DNA of 64,000 bases from JAUXEH01 sp965533275 (GCA_965533275.1 CBESWG010000014.1:1-64000); one strand, 5' to 3'; counted from the stretch's first letter, positions 43,492 to 51,271 are shown. Numbers and translations are program-made. The notes: a model not told the origin generated them from the letters alone.

Positions 43492-43511
43492 GGCGGGAGG
43501 GGACTCCCGCC
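43492..43511. terminator. hairpin between convergent genes, possible bidirectional terminator
   Basis: GGCGGGAG (43492-43499) pairs perfectly with CTCCCGCC (43504-43511) around a GGGA loop, in the 26-base gap between the xerC stop and the 3' end of the comEA-like gene. There is no T run on either side, so it may be a weak or factor-assisted terminator. Confidence 0.4.
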
Positions 43512-43513
43512 GC

Positions 43514-43831
43514 CTATCCGCTGACGCCTCCTACCGTGACCTTGTCCTTCAATTCCAGGAAGGTTTTTTCGCCGATCCCCTTGATCTTCATCAGCTCTTC
43601 GATCCTTTTGAAGTTGCCGTTCTTTTCTCTGTAGTCCACGATACGCCTGGCCACCTGCTCGCCTATGCGCGGCAGTTCCTGGAGCTCCACCACAGATGCC
43701 GTGTTGATGTTGATCTTGGAATCCCTGGCTTTAGTTTGAGCTCCGACCTGGGCGGGGGCAACCAGCACCAGCGCCAAGACCGCCAGGATTCCTGCCATCG
43801 AAGCCGTTCTCTTCCACATAATTGTTTTCAT
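43514..43831 (-). CDS. exported ComEA-like helix-hairpin-helix protein
   Basis: A 105-residue protein with a signal peptide or anchor (MAGILAVLALVLVAPAQVGA) and a ComEA-type (HhH)2 DNA-binding domain (ININTASVVELQELPRIGEQ, RIVDYREKNGNF, LMKIKGIGEKTFLELKDK). ComEA proteins bind incoming DNA in the periplasm during transformation. Short stand-alone versions like this lack the longer N-terminal part of Gram-positive ComEA. AAAAGGAG precedes the ATG. It fits with dprA upstream, although no other competence genes are in the window. Confidence 0.88.
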   Translation of the reverse strand: MKTIMWKRTASMAGILAVLALVLVAPAQVGAQTKARDSKININTASVVELQELPRIGEQVARRIVDYREKNGNFKRIEELMKIKGIGEKTFLELKDKVTVGGVSG

Positions 43832-43971
43832 GTTGAATCTCCTTTTAGAGGAGTGTATGCAGTCTCCGGGCCAAGAGACAGCGGGAAGCTAACTGGAAGA
43901 AAACACAGAGGATGCAAGGCTTCAGATCCGCTCAGTTGTCTAGGGAGGTTGTCGATCTGCCCACGGGTGCG

Positions 43972-44577
43972 TCAACCTCTCTTGACGACGGCCGAGAGGT
44001 ATTCGCGGAGTCGACTGAGAGCCTGGCCGCGGTGGCTGACCCGGTTCTTTTCTTCCCGTTCGAGCTCAGCGAAGGTTTTCTCAAACGGAGGATAGTAGAA
44101 AATGGGATCGTAGCCGAATCCTCGGGCCCCCTTGGGAGATTCCAAGATCCTGCCCTCGGCCCGGGCAAGGATCTCTGTGAGGATTCTACCCCGCCGTGAG
44201 AGGACCATGCAGGAGACGAAGCGCGCTGTCCTCTGTGCTTCGGGGACGCCTCCCAGGAGGCCCAGGACTTTGTTGATGTTCGTCTGATCCGTTGCCTTGG
44301 GGCCGGAAAAGCGGGCGGAAAACACACCCGGGGCCCCGCCCAATTGGTCGACCTCCAGGCCCGAGTCCTCGCCCAGCGTCAGGCCGTCCCAGAGGCGGCT
44401 GTAGAAGACACTCTTGCCGCGTGCATTCTCCGAAAATGTGTGGCCGTCTTCAGGGAAGGGCTCAAGGCTCCCCAGGGTGGAAAGGGGGATCAACTCCAAG
44501 GGGAGTCCCTGCAAATAGGCCTGCATCTCCTTCATCTTTCCGGAGTTGGTCGTTGCCAGGAGGAGTCGCTCAGTCAA
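43972..44577 (-). CDS. rdgB: non-canonical purine NTP pyrophosphatase (RdgB/HAM1)
   Basis: A 201-residue house-cleaning enzyme that hydrolyses ITP, XTP and their deoxy forms. Motifs: TTNSGKMKEMQAYL, GEDSGLEVDQLGGAPGVFSA and GARGFGYDPIFYYPPFEKTF. The start is a TTG at 44577 that overlaps the stop of the upstream mgtC-like gene; no better start is present. The 140 bases between it and the comEA-like gene hold nothing recognisable. Confidence 0.93.
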   Translation of the reverse strand: MTERLLLATTNSGKMKEMQAYLQGLPLELIPLSTLGSLEPFPEDGHTFSENARGKSVFYSRLWDGLTLGEDSGLEVDQLGGAPGVFSARFSGPKATDQTNINKVLGLLGGVPEAQRTARFVSCMVLSRRGRILTEILARAEGRILESPKGARGFGYDPIFYYPPFEKTFAELEREEKNRVSHRGQALSRLREYLSAVVKRG

Positions 44578-45229
44578 TCTTCAGCTCTGCGATGCCGTCC
44601 AAGTCAGCCAGGCCCTGGTTGAACTTCTGTTCCTTATCCTCCGGGGCCTGGAACGAGAAGGCGATGATGGTCAGGCTCCCCTCTCTTTTGTGTGAGAATT
44701 CCTTGAAGCGGATCCCTTCGTGCAGGGCCAGCTTTCTTACGCTCACCAGGGCTTCTTTGGCGGTCCTGGTCTTTAGGGTATAGCGATAGATCGCCTTGGA
44801 GGAATGGGCGTCTTCGAATCGCCGGAATATGAAAAGCGTCATGACGATGACCAGCGTGTAAATGACCGCCGGGAGGTAGTGACCGGCCCCGATCACGAGG
44901 CCCAGGGCCCCTACGGCCCAGAGCGTGGCCGCAGTGGTGAGGCCGGTGACCATGCCCCTGGATTGGATGATGGTACCCGCGCCCAGAAAGCCTATGCCCG
45001 TCACCACACCCGCAGCGAGGCGGGTGGCATCGCCCGCGGCCGAGCCGGCTTGACTGAGGAGCAGCTCGGAGAGGACCATGATCATGGTCGCGCCCAGGCA
45101 GATCAGGATGTTGGTGCGAAAGCCGGCCGGCTTATGGCTGCTTTCGCGCTCGATTCCCACCAGCCCTCCCAGGGCGACTGCCAACAGCAACTTGAGGGCA
45201 ATCTCCAGGATATCGATGTTCATCGGCAT
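44570..45229 (-). CDS. MgtC/SapB family membrane protein
   Basis: A 219-residue protein. An N-terminal membrane domain of about five helices carries the MgtC/SapB signature (GGLVGIERESSHKPAGFRTN, LAAGVVTGIGFLGAGTII, GLTTAATLWAVGALGL). A C-terminal ACT-like soluble domain (AKEALVSVRKLALHEGIRF) follows. MgtC-type proteins affect magnesium and phosphate homeostasis and the F0F1 ATP synthase in pathogens. Initiation could be at 45229 or at the second methionine (45223). Confidence 0.88.
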   Translation of the reverse strand: MPMNIDILEIALKLLLAVALGGLVGIERESSHKPAGFRTNILICLGATMIMVLSELLLSQAGSAAGDATRLAAGVVTGIGFLGAGTIIQSRGMVTGLTTAATLWAVGALGLVIGAGHYLPAVIYTLVIVMTLFIFRRFEDAHSSKAIYRYTLKTRTAKEALVSVRKLALHEGIRFKEFSHKREGSLTIIAFSFQAPEDKEQKFNQGLADLDGIAELKID

Positions 45230-45248
45230 GGTCCAAAACGGTATCGCT

Positions 45249-45278
45249 ACTTTATCACATGTGGAAAGGCGTTGACAA
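45249..45278 (-). promoter_or_regulatory. candidate sigma-70 promoter of the mgtC-rdgB pair
   Basis: On the minus strand TTGTCA (45278-45273) and TAAAGT (45254-45249) are 18 bases apart, ending 20 bases before the mgtC-like start codon. Confidence 0.4.
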
Positions 45279-45284
45279 CCGGGG

Positions 45285-46193
45285 TCATAGGTGGACAGTG
45301 TCTAGAAAGAACGCGACACCGTAGGCCAGGACCATGAGCAGCGTGTAGGCGGCGAAGGCGGGGTGTTTGAGCAGCTGTTCGGGCTCCTCCATGACCTCCC
45401 GCTCTCTTAAAGTTTTATAGAAGAAGATGAAGAAATAGATGAAGACCAGGGGGGAAAGGAACAGGAAAGATTGAAGCCGCATAGAGGCCGCGAAAACGAA
45501 GTAGGTAAAGAAAAAGACTGCGGCACTCAAGGCCAGTCCCACCAGGAGGGAGCGCCGGCTGTATCTCCCGAGAGAGCGCCGGTAGCTTCCGGCCTTGTCC
45601 TGCAGCAGGCGAAACTCGGAGAGCCGCTTGGCTACCATCAGGAAGTTGCCGAAGGACCACCAGCAGAGCAGGAGAGACCAGGGAGGAAAGAGCCCAGGAG
45701 TGGCGAAGGCGAACCAGCCGATGAGGAAACGTATGGGATTGTTGGCGGATTCGGAGATGGAGTCCAGGAACGGGATGTCCTTGGTTCGCACCGGCCTGAT
45801 GTTGTAGACAAAGCCAGCGATCCAGAGGGCCAGCAGAGCGAAGAAAAAGTGATGGGAGAAGAACCGCCAGGCAATTAACAGGGCGGAGGCGGCGAGGACC
45901 AATCCCATCAGCAGGAACAGGCCCTTGTGGATCTCTCCCCTGACCAGGGGGCGGTTGCGCTTGGTGGGGTGGTGGACATCGTAGGGCGCGTCGGCGATCT
46001 CGTTGATGATGTAGTTGGCGGTGGAGATGGCCCAGGTCAGGAAAAACGCAGCACTGCTGTGGAGGACGACCTCCAGCAGAGGCGAGGAGGAGAGAGCCGT
46101 GCGGTAGAGAAAAAAATAGGCCGCGGTCCCCACGAAGATGGCCAGGCTGCGGGGCCAGCGGCCCAGGCGCATGGCTTCGATGTAGGCGGTCAT
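45285..46193 (-). CDS. UbiA-family prenyltransferase
   Basis: A 302-residue membrane protein with about eight to nine hydrophobic segments. The first aspartate-rich motif is NEIADAPYDVHHPTKRNRPL, typical of UbiA enzymes and especially of the decaprenyl-phosphate phosphoribosyltransferase subgroup (HPxKxxRP). The first acidic residue after N is E rather than the usual D. The second Asp-rich motif is poorly visible (KDIPFLDSISESANNP). The ATG at 46193 overlaps the methyltransferase stop; a long in-frame upstream extension lies antisense-like over that gene and is rejected. A lipid-linked pentose precursor for surface glycans is possible. Confidence 0.85.
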   Translation of the reverse strand: MTAYIEAMRLGRWPRSLAIFVGTAAYFFLYRTALSSSPLLEVVLHSSAAFFLTWAISTANYIINEIADAPYDVHHPTKRNRPLVRGEIHKGLFLLMGLVLAASALLIAWRFFSHHFFFALLALWIAGFVYNIRPVRTKDIPFLDSISESANNPIRFLIGWFAFATPGLFPPWSLLLCWWSFGNFLMVAKRLSEFRLLQDKAGSYRRSLGRYSRRSLLVGLALSAAVFFFTYFVFAASMRLQSFLFLSPLVFIYFFIFFYKTLREREVMEEPEQLLKHPAFAAYTLLMVLAYGVAFFLDTVHL

Positions 46194-47086
46194 GATGTGC
46201 GCTTCACGGCATAGATCTCGAAGGAGTCGCCGAGTGCCAATTTTATAGGAATTCGGCGCCAAAAAGAAGCGAGGCGTGGATTTTTGACCAGTATTTTTAG
46301 CAGGGAGATCCGGGTGATCAGGTAGTGGGCGCTGAAGGTCCAGGCATAGCGCCGCGTCCTGAGGATCTTCAGCCCAGCCCGGTCCAGGGCCGTTCGAAGG
46401 CTTCGATGCGAGAAGTAGGCGAGGTGGGCGGGCCGGTAGTGCCACCAACGCGATCCGGCCAGGCGTGCAGCCAGGCTGTTGATGTCGGGAGTCACGAGGC
46501 ACAGAATCCCATCGCCTCGGAGGATCTCCCCGGCCTTGGCCAGGGCGGCTCCGGGATCGGGGATGTGTTCGATGAAATCGATCATGGTGACGGCGGCGTA
46601 CCTGTCTCTGGTGTTCTCACTTGTCTCAAAATCACCGGCCTGAACTCTGAGGCCGTACCTGTCCTGCGCCGTCTTTACGGCCCAGGAACTCGGCTCCACG
46701 CCTTCCGGCTCCCATCCCCTATCTTGGGCCATGTTCATGAGGATCCCGGTGGCTGCCCCCACATCGAACAGGGGCCCCCTTTCCGGCCGCAATTTTTCCA
46801 GCCGGTTGAGGATGCGCTCGAAGTTTTTCTGCCGGCCCCCAGCCTCCTCCTGATACATGGGATCGACGATGTCCGCATACAGGGACTGGATGAAATCCGG
46901 GGATGGCCTGGGATTGGCAAAGACATGCGTACAGTCCGCGCAGCGCTCCAGAGCCCAGATCTTCCCGTAGGCCTTGTCCGTGATCTTGATGTCTTCCGGA
47001 GTGAGAGCCTGGGCGTCGATGTTGGCGGTGCGAAAGGCGGACAGGGAGCGCCCGCCGCATACGGGACAGGCCTCGAGGCGCTGCAT
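46190..47086 (-). CDS. SAM-dependent methyltransferase with N-terminal zinc-binding motif
   Basis: A 298-residue class I methyltransferase. The N-terminal CPVCGGRSLSAF and CADCTHVFANPRPS form a likely zinc site. The SAM-binding motif is LFDVGAATGILMNMA and the post-motif segment is VTMIDFIEHIPDPGAAL. This is the Methyltransf_23-type layout often seen in polysaccharide and sugar-modification clusters. The start at 47086 has GGGAGG eight bases upstream and is preferred over an in-frame ATG at 47119. It couples to the UbiA gene by a four-base overlap. The substrate is unknown. Confidence 0.82.
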   Translation of the reverse strand: MQRLEACPVCGGRSLSAFRTANIDAQALTPEDIKITDKAYGKIWALERCADCTHVFANPRPSPDFIQSLYADIVDPMYQEEAGGRQKNFERILNRLEKLRPERGPLFDVGAATGILMNMAQDRGWEPEGVEPSSWAVKTAQDRYGLRVQAGDFETSENTRDRYAAVTMIDFIEHIPDPGAALAKAGEILRGDGILCLVTPDINSLAARLAGSRWWHYRPAHLAYFSHRSLRTALDRAGLKILRTRRYAWTFSAHYLITRISLLKILVKNPRLASFWRRIPIKLALGDSFEIYAVKRTS

Positions 47087-47143
47087 CGAATGCGCCTCCC
47101 GCTCTTCCTGTTCCGTCATGTTCCTGCCGTATCCCTCCAGGGG

Positions 47144-47488
47144 CTAGATCTCCACGTCCATCTTCAGGAGGAAGAGGTCTGTGCCCTGGAGTGTCTTGAG
47201 GTCCATGGATCCGCACTCATCGCATATCGCGATCAGGTCGTCCTTGATCATCTGGGTGTGACAGACGTTGCACTCCACTTTGAACGGGACTTCGACGGTC
47301 TCCAGCTCCGCTTCGGCGGCGATGGTGTCCTTCTTGTATATATCGAAGGAGGTTTTCAGGAGTTCGGGGATTGCACCGGAAAGCTGGCCGACTTGGAGCT
47401 TGACCGATACGATCCTCTTTGACCCTTTCTCGGCAGCCTTCTCCTCCAGGATCTCGAACAGGCTGGCGATGAGGGAAAGCTCATGCAT
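47144..47488 (-). CDS. hypA: hydrogenase nickel-insertion protein HypA
   Basis: A 114-residue metallochaperone that delivers nickel to the hydrogenase large subunit with HypB. The N-terminal nickel ligands are in MHELSLI. The zinc site is made by CNVCHTQM and CDECGSMD. The length is standard. It overlaps hypB by eight bases in the protease-hypB-hypA unit. hypC, hypD, hypE and hypF are not in the window, so HypCDEF-dependent Fe(CN)2CO assembly must be encoded elsewhere. Confidence 0.95.
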   Translation of the reverse strand: MHELSLIASLFEILEEKAAEKGSKRIVSVKLQVGQLSGAIPELLKTSFDIYKKDTIAAEAELETVEVPFKVECNVCHTQMIKDDLIAICDECGSMDLKTLQGTDLFLLKMDVEI

Positions 47489-48152
47489 GGTCTTGGCGCA
47501 GTCTGTGGAGTTGGTCGATCAAGTAGTCTGCAAACTCTCTCATCCCGGACCCGCTCACGGAGGACACCACGAAGGTCTGCAGCCTCGGGTTGATCTCCAG
47601 GGCTTCCCTGCGGGCCTGTTCGATGTCGAAGGGCAGGGGGGGTACCAGGTCGGTCTTGGTGAGGAGCATGCACTGGGAGGAAAGAAAAACCTGGGGGTAT
47701 TTCTTGGGTTTGTCGTCTCCTTCCGGAGTGGAGAGCAGGACGCAGCGAATGGTCTCCCCCAGGTCGAAGCTGGCCGGGCACACCAGATTGCCAACGTTCT
47801 CGATGAACAGGAAATCCAGGCCTTCCGGTATCTCGGGGGAGAGCTTCCCGATCATCTTGGCTTCCAGATGACAGGCCCCCCCGGTCGTGATCTGCCAGGC
47901 CGGGATCCCCTTGGCCCGGATGCGTTCCGCGTCCCGTTCAGTCTCGATGTCTCCCTCTATGACGGCCATGCTGAACTCGGGCCGCAGCAGGCCGGCCAGG
48001 GCCTCCAGGAGGGTCGTCTTGCCCGCACCCGGGGAGGAGATGAGGTTGAGGACCAGGATGCCCCGGGCGCTCAGCTGCTCCCGGATCTCCTTGGCCACGG
48101 CCTTGTTGGAGCCGAGCAGGTCTTTGAGGACCAGGACTTCCTTCTTGATCAT
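47481..48152 (-). CDS. hypB: hydrogenase nickel-incorporation GTPase HypB
   Basis: A 223-residue GTPase of the SIMIBI class that releases nickel into HypA and the hydrogenase precursor. The P-loop is SSPGAGKTTLLEAL. The metal-binding segment is GIPAWQITTGGACHLEAKMI with its Cys-His pair. FIENVGNLVCPASFDLG and MLLTKTDLVPPL (NKxD-like motif) follow. There is no histidine-rich N-terminal nickel store, so it is a minimal HypB. The ATG overlaps the upstream protease gene (ATGA). Confidence 0.95.
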   Translation of the reverse strand: MIKKEVLVLKDLLGSNKAVAKEIREQLSARGILVLNLISSPGAGKTTLLEALAGLLRPEFSMAVIEGDIETERDAERIRAKGIPAWQITTGGACHLEAKMIGKLSPEIPEGLDFLFIENVGNLVCPASFDLGETIRCVLLSTPEGDDKPKKYPQVFLSSQCMLLTKTDLVPPLPFDIEQARREALEINPRLQTFVVSSVSGSGMREFADYLIDQLHRLRQDHA

Positions 48153-48628
48153 CGATCCTCCAACAGCCCCTTGAGAGAGGCGATGATCTTGGGGATGGCG
48201 GCGGTCATTTCAGGTGTCAATCCCTCTCCCATCCGGTACAGGTCCTTGGCCTCCACGGCGATGACATCGATCCGCTCCGGCACATGCATGCCTGAGTGGC
48301 GCCCGATCTCCAGGGCCTGCGGGATGGACACATAGTGGGGGGAAGGCCCGGGGATGTGGCGGAGGTCCTCACCCCGAAGATGTGAAACCCGCCCTGTTAT
48401 CGGCTGGCTGCGCTTGATGGTGTCGATGAGGATGACGCGGTCGAAGCCTTCGATAACATCGAGGAGCTTCAGGCCCGTCAGCGAACACTCCAGCAGCTCG
48501 ATTCCCTCGAGGTAGGCCGTGTCGTTCTTCCCATTTTCGCGCTGCTGTTGGAGGAGGCGCACCACGTGGTTGCCGACGCCGTCGTCGCCGAACAGGTCGT
48601 TTCCGAGTCCCAGGATCAGGGTCTTCAT
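48149..48628 (-). CDS. hydrogenase maturation protease (HyaD/HycI family), stand-alone
   Basis: A 159-residue endopeptidase that removes the C-terminal extension of a [NiFe] hydrogenase large subunit after nickel insertion. The nickel-sensing carboxylates and histidine expected from HybD/HycI are in GLGNDLFGDDGVGNHVV, ILIDTIKRSQPITG and PSPHYVSIPQAL. It heads the hypB-hypA operon. Because the HydA protein in this window has its own fused protease, this enzyme most likely serves MvhA, whose C-terminus has a normal 28-residue extension after its last ligand motif. Confidence 0.92.
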   Translation of the reverse strand: MKTLILGLGNDLFGDDGVGNHVVRLLQQQRENGKNDTAYLEGIELLECSLTGLKLLDVIEGFDRVILIDTIKRSQPITGRVSHLRGEDLRHIPGPSPHYVSIPQALEIGRHSGMHVPERIDVIAVEAKDLYRMGEGLTPEMTAAIPKIIASLKGLLEDR

Positions 48629-48651
48629 GTCGCTTTCCAGAATGAAGGTAT

Positions 48652-48679
48652 ATTATAAACTCTCCGGGCATTAATGCAA
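48652..48679 (-). promoter_or_regulatory. sigma-70-type promoter of the maturation operon
   Basis: On the minus strand TTGCAT (48679-48674) and a perfect TATAAT (48657-48652) are separated by 16 bases. The -10 element ends 24 bases before the protease start codon. It probably drives protease, hypB, hypA and perhaps the methyltransferase and UbiA genes. By contrast the neighbouring regulatory and hyd operons carry sigma-54 elements. Confidence 0.6.
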
Positions 48680-48776
48680 GCCGTGCGGCCGCTCTGTGGT
48701 CGCGGTCATCGGCCCGCAGCCGGAAGAGGGCTGGAGGCCCTACTGGAAGGGCGTCAACGGGGACACAAGGAGTCGA

Positions 48777-49883
48777 TTAAGCGGGCGGGGCTTTGGGGAG
48801 ACGCACTGTAAAGACGCTACCGGCCCCGGCCTCGCTGGCCAGCTGGATCTGGCCGCCATGGGCTTCTACGATCTTTTTGGCGATGGTCAGCCCCAGGCCG
48901 GAGCCCCTGTCTCCGGAGCGCTGGCTCCGGTTGATCTGGTAGAACTGATCGAAAACAAAGGGGAGGTGTTCCGGGGAGATCCCGACACCCGTATCGGTCA
49001 CATCCACGTTGATGTGTTCCGGTTCTTCGCGGATGATGACGTCCACCGAGCCGCCCTCCCTGTTGTACTTGATGGCGTTGGCGATGAGATTGGAGAAGAC
49101 CTGTTCTATAGACTCCGCGTCGGCCAGAGCCAGGTCGCGGCTTGTGCTGGGGGCCAGCCTCAGCGTTATGTTGTGTTCATCAGTGAGGCCCTGGAGGAAA
49201 TCGATCAGCTTGGCCAGCAGGGGTTCCAGGTGGGTCGGCTTGAGCAGGTTCACCAGCTGCCCCCCGTTCATGCGGGCGATGCTCAACCAGTCGTTGATCA
49301 GGTTGAGCAGCCCTTCCAGCCGGATCTTGGCCTTCTCGATCATGTCCTTCTGGCGGGCGGCGATCTCCCCCACATGGCCTCCCAGGATAACTTCGAAATA
49401 CTGGGCAACGGCCACCAGGGGGCTGCGCAGCTGGTGAGAAACCATGGTGATGAAATTTTCTTCGATGAGTTTCTTCTCCCGGCGCAGGGATTCTGCCTCC
49501 TGCTGCAGCTGCTTGCGTTCGATACCGCGGCGGATGATGAGGCGGAGTTCCTCTGGGGTAAAGGGCTTGGGCAGGAAGTCATAGGCCCCCCGCTTCATGG
49601 CCTCCACGGCGGAATCCACTGTGGCGTAGCCGGTGATGACGATGGGGATGATATCTGGGTTGATCTTCCTCACCTGGTCCAGGACCTCGAGCCCCCCGAT
49701 TCCCGGCATTTTGAGATCAATGAGCACGAAATCCGGATGGGATTTCTGAAGCTTGGCCAAGCCGACCTCGCCTTTTTCGGCCGAATCGGTCTTAAAGCCT
49801 TCTCTGGCCAGGATCAGGCAGCAGGAGTCCCGCATCGACTCTTCATCATCGATTACCAATACACTGTACTTTTTCTCTTCCAT
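48777..49883 (-). CDS. soluble response-regulator/histidine-kinase hybrid (REC-HisKA-HATPase)
   Basis: A 368-residue protein without membrane segments. The N-terminal receiver domain (VLVIDDEESMRDSC, phospho-acceptor Asp in FVLIDLKMPGIG, AYDFLPKPFTPEEL) connects through a short coiled coil to a histidine-kinase core. The core has the H box in MVSHQLRSPLVAVAQY and ATP-binding boxes in FSNLIANAIKYNR, DTGVGISPEHLPFVF and GSGLGLTIAKKIV. Such REC-first kinases relay signals from another kinase. The start at 49883 is the third of three tandem ATGs and best spaced after AAGGA. It is the distal gene of an operon with two single-domain receivers, between maturation and hydrogenase genes. Confidence 0.88.
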   Translation of the reverse strand: MEEKKYSVLVIDDEESMRDSCCLILAREGFKTDSAEKGEVGLAKLQKSHPDFVLIDLKMPGIGGLEVLDQVRKINPDIIPIVITGYATVDSAVEAMKRGAYDFLPKPFTPEELRLIIRRGIERKQLQQEAESLRREKKLIEENFITMVSHQLRSPLVAVAQYFEVILGGHVGEIAARQKDMIEKAKIRLEGLLNLINDWLSIARMNGGQLVNLLKPTHLEPLLAKLIDFLQGLTDEHNITLRLAPSTSRDLALADAESIEQVFSNLIANAIKYNREGGSVDVIIREEPEHINVDVTDTGVGISPEHLPFVFDQFYQINRSQRSGDRGSGLGLTIAKKIVEAHGGQIQLASEAGAGSVFTVRLPKAPPA

Positions 49884-50047
49884 CATCATCCTTATTGAGT
49901 GATCTGGTGGCGGGGGAGTGCGGTGCGCACAACGCACTCCCTCCCGTTCTATCTCAATATGCCTTCTATCTCAGCGAAGATCTGCTAGTTAGAGAAAGGC
50001 TGGGCAGTGGCCGCCGCCGACGGGCAGGACGCCTTTCCCTCCGTGCC

Positions 50048-50455
50048 TCATTTTTTCAGAAGCCCTTCGATCCGAGCGATGAGATCATCCGGCTTGACGG
50101 GCTTGTCGATGTAGTCGTCGGGTCCGCAGAGGCCTTGGTCTTCGCCCTTGAACTGGAACCGGGAGCCGGTCATCTCTTTGACAGCAGATACGAAGATGAC
50201 AGGGGTGTCCGCTACATCCTTGAACTCCTTGGCGGTCTTGATGGCATGGCAGAGCGAAAATCCGTCGAACAGGCTGTCCATCATGATGTCGAGCAGGATG
50301 AGATCGGGCTTTTCGGCCAGAATCTTTTCCTTGCCTTCCTTGGGGTTGCTTGCGGTCACGACTTGGTAGAGAGAGGACTGCAGGATAGGGGTGATGGCGT
50401 CTCTGAAGTCCGGATCATCGTCGATGATCATGATTTTGGCTTTTGCATTTTCCAT
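50048..50455 (-). CDS. single-domain response regulator
   Basis: A 135-residue stand-alone receiver: KIMIIDDDPDFRDAITPIL, phospho-acceptor Asp in LILLDIMMDSLFDG, Thr/Ser switch in PVIFVSAVKEM and a conserved Lys in DDYIDKPVKPDDLI. There is no output domain, so it likely acts by phosphotransfer or protein contact. A 20-residue insertion around MTGSRFQFKGEDQG is unusual. It lies 12 bases after the second receiver gene. Confidence 0.88.
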   Translation of the reverse strand: MENAKAKIMIIDDDPDFRDAITPILQSSLYQVVTASNPKEGKEKILAEKPDLILLDIMMDSLFDGFSLCHAIKTAKEFKDVADTPVIFVSAVKEMTGSRFQFKGEDQGLCGPDDYIDKPVKPDDLIARIEGLLKK

Positions 50456-50467
50456 TGAATAACTCCT

Positions 50468-50839
50468 TTATTTATTGAAGGCGTTATGAATCGCCAGCTT
50501 AAGCTCGTCTTTGCTGAAGGATTTGATGAAATAGAAAAAGATATCCTGTTCCCGGACTTTGGCTTCCAGCTCTCTGGTGTTTGTCTTGGTAGTCATGATG
50601 ATCTTGAGGGCGGGGTTGATGTTCTTCAGGATGGAGACGGCCTCGTAGCCCTTCATCTCCGGGAGATCTACGTCCAGGATCATGCAGGTAACGGAGTTGC
50701 CGGAGAGCATCTTGATGGCATCCGTCAGGCAGCTGCCCGTGTCCACCGCATAATCCTCGTTGCGCAGGAAGGAGGCCATGACCATGCGTTCATCATGATT
50801 CGGATCGATGATGAGTATCTGCTTTTCAGTTTCTGTCAT
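50468..50839 (-). CDS. single-domain response regulator
   Basis: A 123-residue stand-alone receiver: ILIIDPNHDERMVMASFL, phospho-acceptor Asp in CMILDVDLPEMKGYEA, Thr in KIIMTTKTNTREL and a conserved Lys in YFIKSFSKDEL. Only one acidic residue of the usual N-terminal pair is in the normal place (D-P-N), which could weaken Mg binding. It is the first gene behind the sigma-54 promoter at 50866-50881. Confidence 0.85.
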   Translation of the reverse strand: MTETEKQILIIDPNHDERMVMASFLRNEDYAVDTGSCLTDAIKMLSGNSVTCMILDVDLPEMKGYEAVSILKNINPALKIIMTTKTNTRELEAKVREQDIFFYFIKSFSKDELKLAIHNAFNK

Positions 50840-50865
50840 TGTATCATCCTCGGGAGGGAGTAAAG

Positions 50866-50881
50866 TGCAAGTATTGTGCCA
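50866..50881 (-). promoter_or_regulatory. sigma-54 (RpoN) promoter of the receiver/kinase operon
   Basis: The minus strand reads TGGCACAATACTTGCA, an exact match to the -24/-12 consensus TGGCAC-N5-TTGCA with GG and GC ten bases apart. The predicted start is near 50855, 16 bases before the first receiver gene's ATG. This promoter type needs an NtrC-family activator; one is encoded at 56047-57405. Confidence 0.82.
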
Positions 50882-51032
50882 ACCCGGGCGGACAGGGGGA
50901 CTCTTGGGAGCTAGAGGTAAGCCATTGAAAATAAAGCAAAAACAGGCGATCCGAAAAAGGGCCCGGCAGTTGGATCTGATGGGTCCTGCTCAGCCGGGGA
51001 AAAATTCCCCACGCCTGTTTCACTTCTCCTTA

Positions 51033-51141
51033 GGGACGTTCCCCAAAGGGACACCCTGCCGGGCCAAAACCGGGTGGTCTATTGATCAGAATCGTCCTTG
51101 GGGTATGCGGTAATTAGGGTGTCCCTTTGGGGGACGTCCCC
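51033..51141. repeat. REP-like inverted-repeat pair
   Basis: The 26-base arm at 51033-51058 (AGGGACGTTCCCCAAAGGGA plus ACACCCT-type end) is the reverse complement of 51116-51141 at 24 of 26 positions. The spacer is 57 bases. The right arm contains the perfect palindrome GGGGGACGTCCCCC (51129-51142). It resembles REP/BIME or small non-autonomous elements mobilised by REP-associated transposases. No second copy was seen in the window. Confidence 0.6.
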
Positions 51142-51155
51142 CAGGGGGGAAGGAA

Positions 51156-51187
51156 GGGCCCGGTCTTAAGGAGGGGAGACCGGGCCC
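51156..51187. terminator. strong GC hairpin, possible terminator or attenuator
   Basis: GGGCCCGGTCT (51156-51166) pairs perfectly with AGACCGGGCCC (51177-51187) around a ten-base loop. There is no T run directly after it on either strand, so its role as a terminator is uncertain; it may protect a transcript 3' end. Confidence 0.45.
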
Positions 51188-51200
51188 CTATATTAGGATG

Positions 51201-51271
51201 AAAAACCGTCCAGTTGGGGTATATGTTGATGCAGGAAGAAAAAGGGGGGGAAGATATTTTTATACTGGACG
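51201..51271 (-). terminator. candidate terminator of the hydBGDA operon
   Basis: On the minus strand CGTCCAGT (51271-51264) pairs with ACTGGACG (51214-51207) and is followed by GTTTTT (51206-51201). The 49-base loop is long for an intrinsic terminator. It begins 36 bases after the HydA stop codon. Confidence 0.45.
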
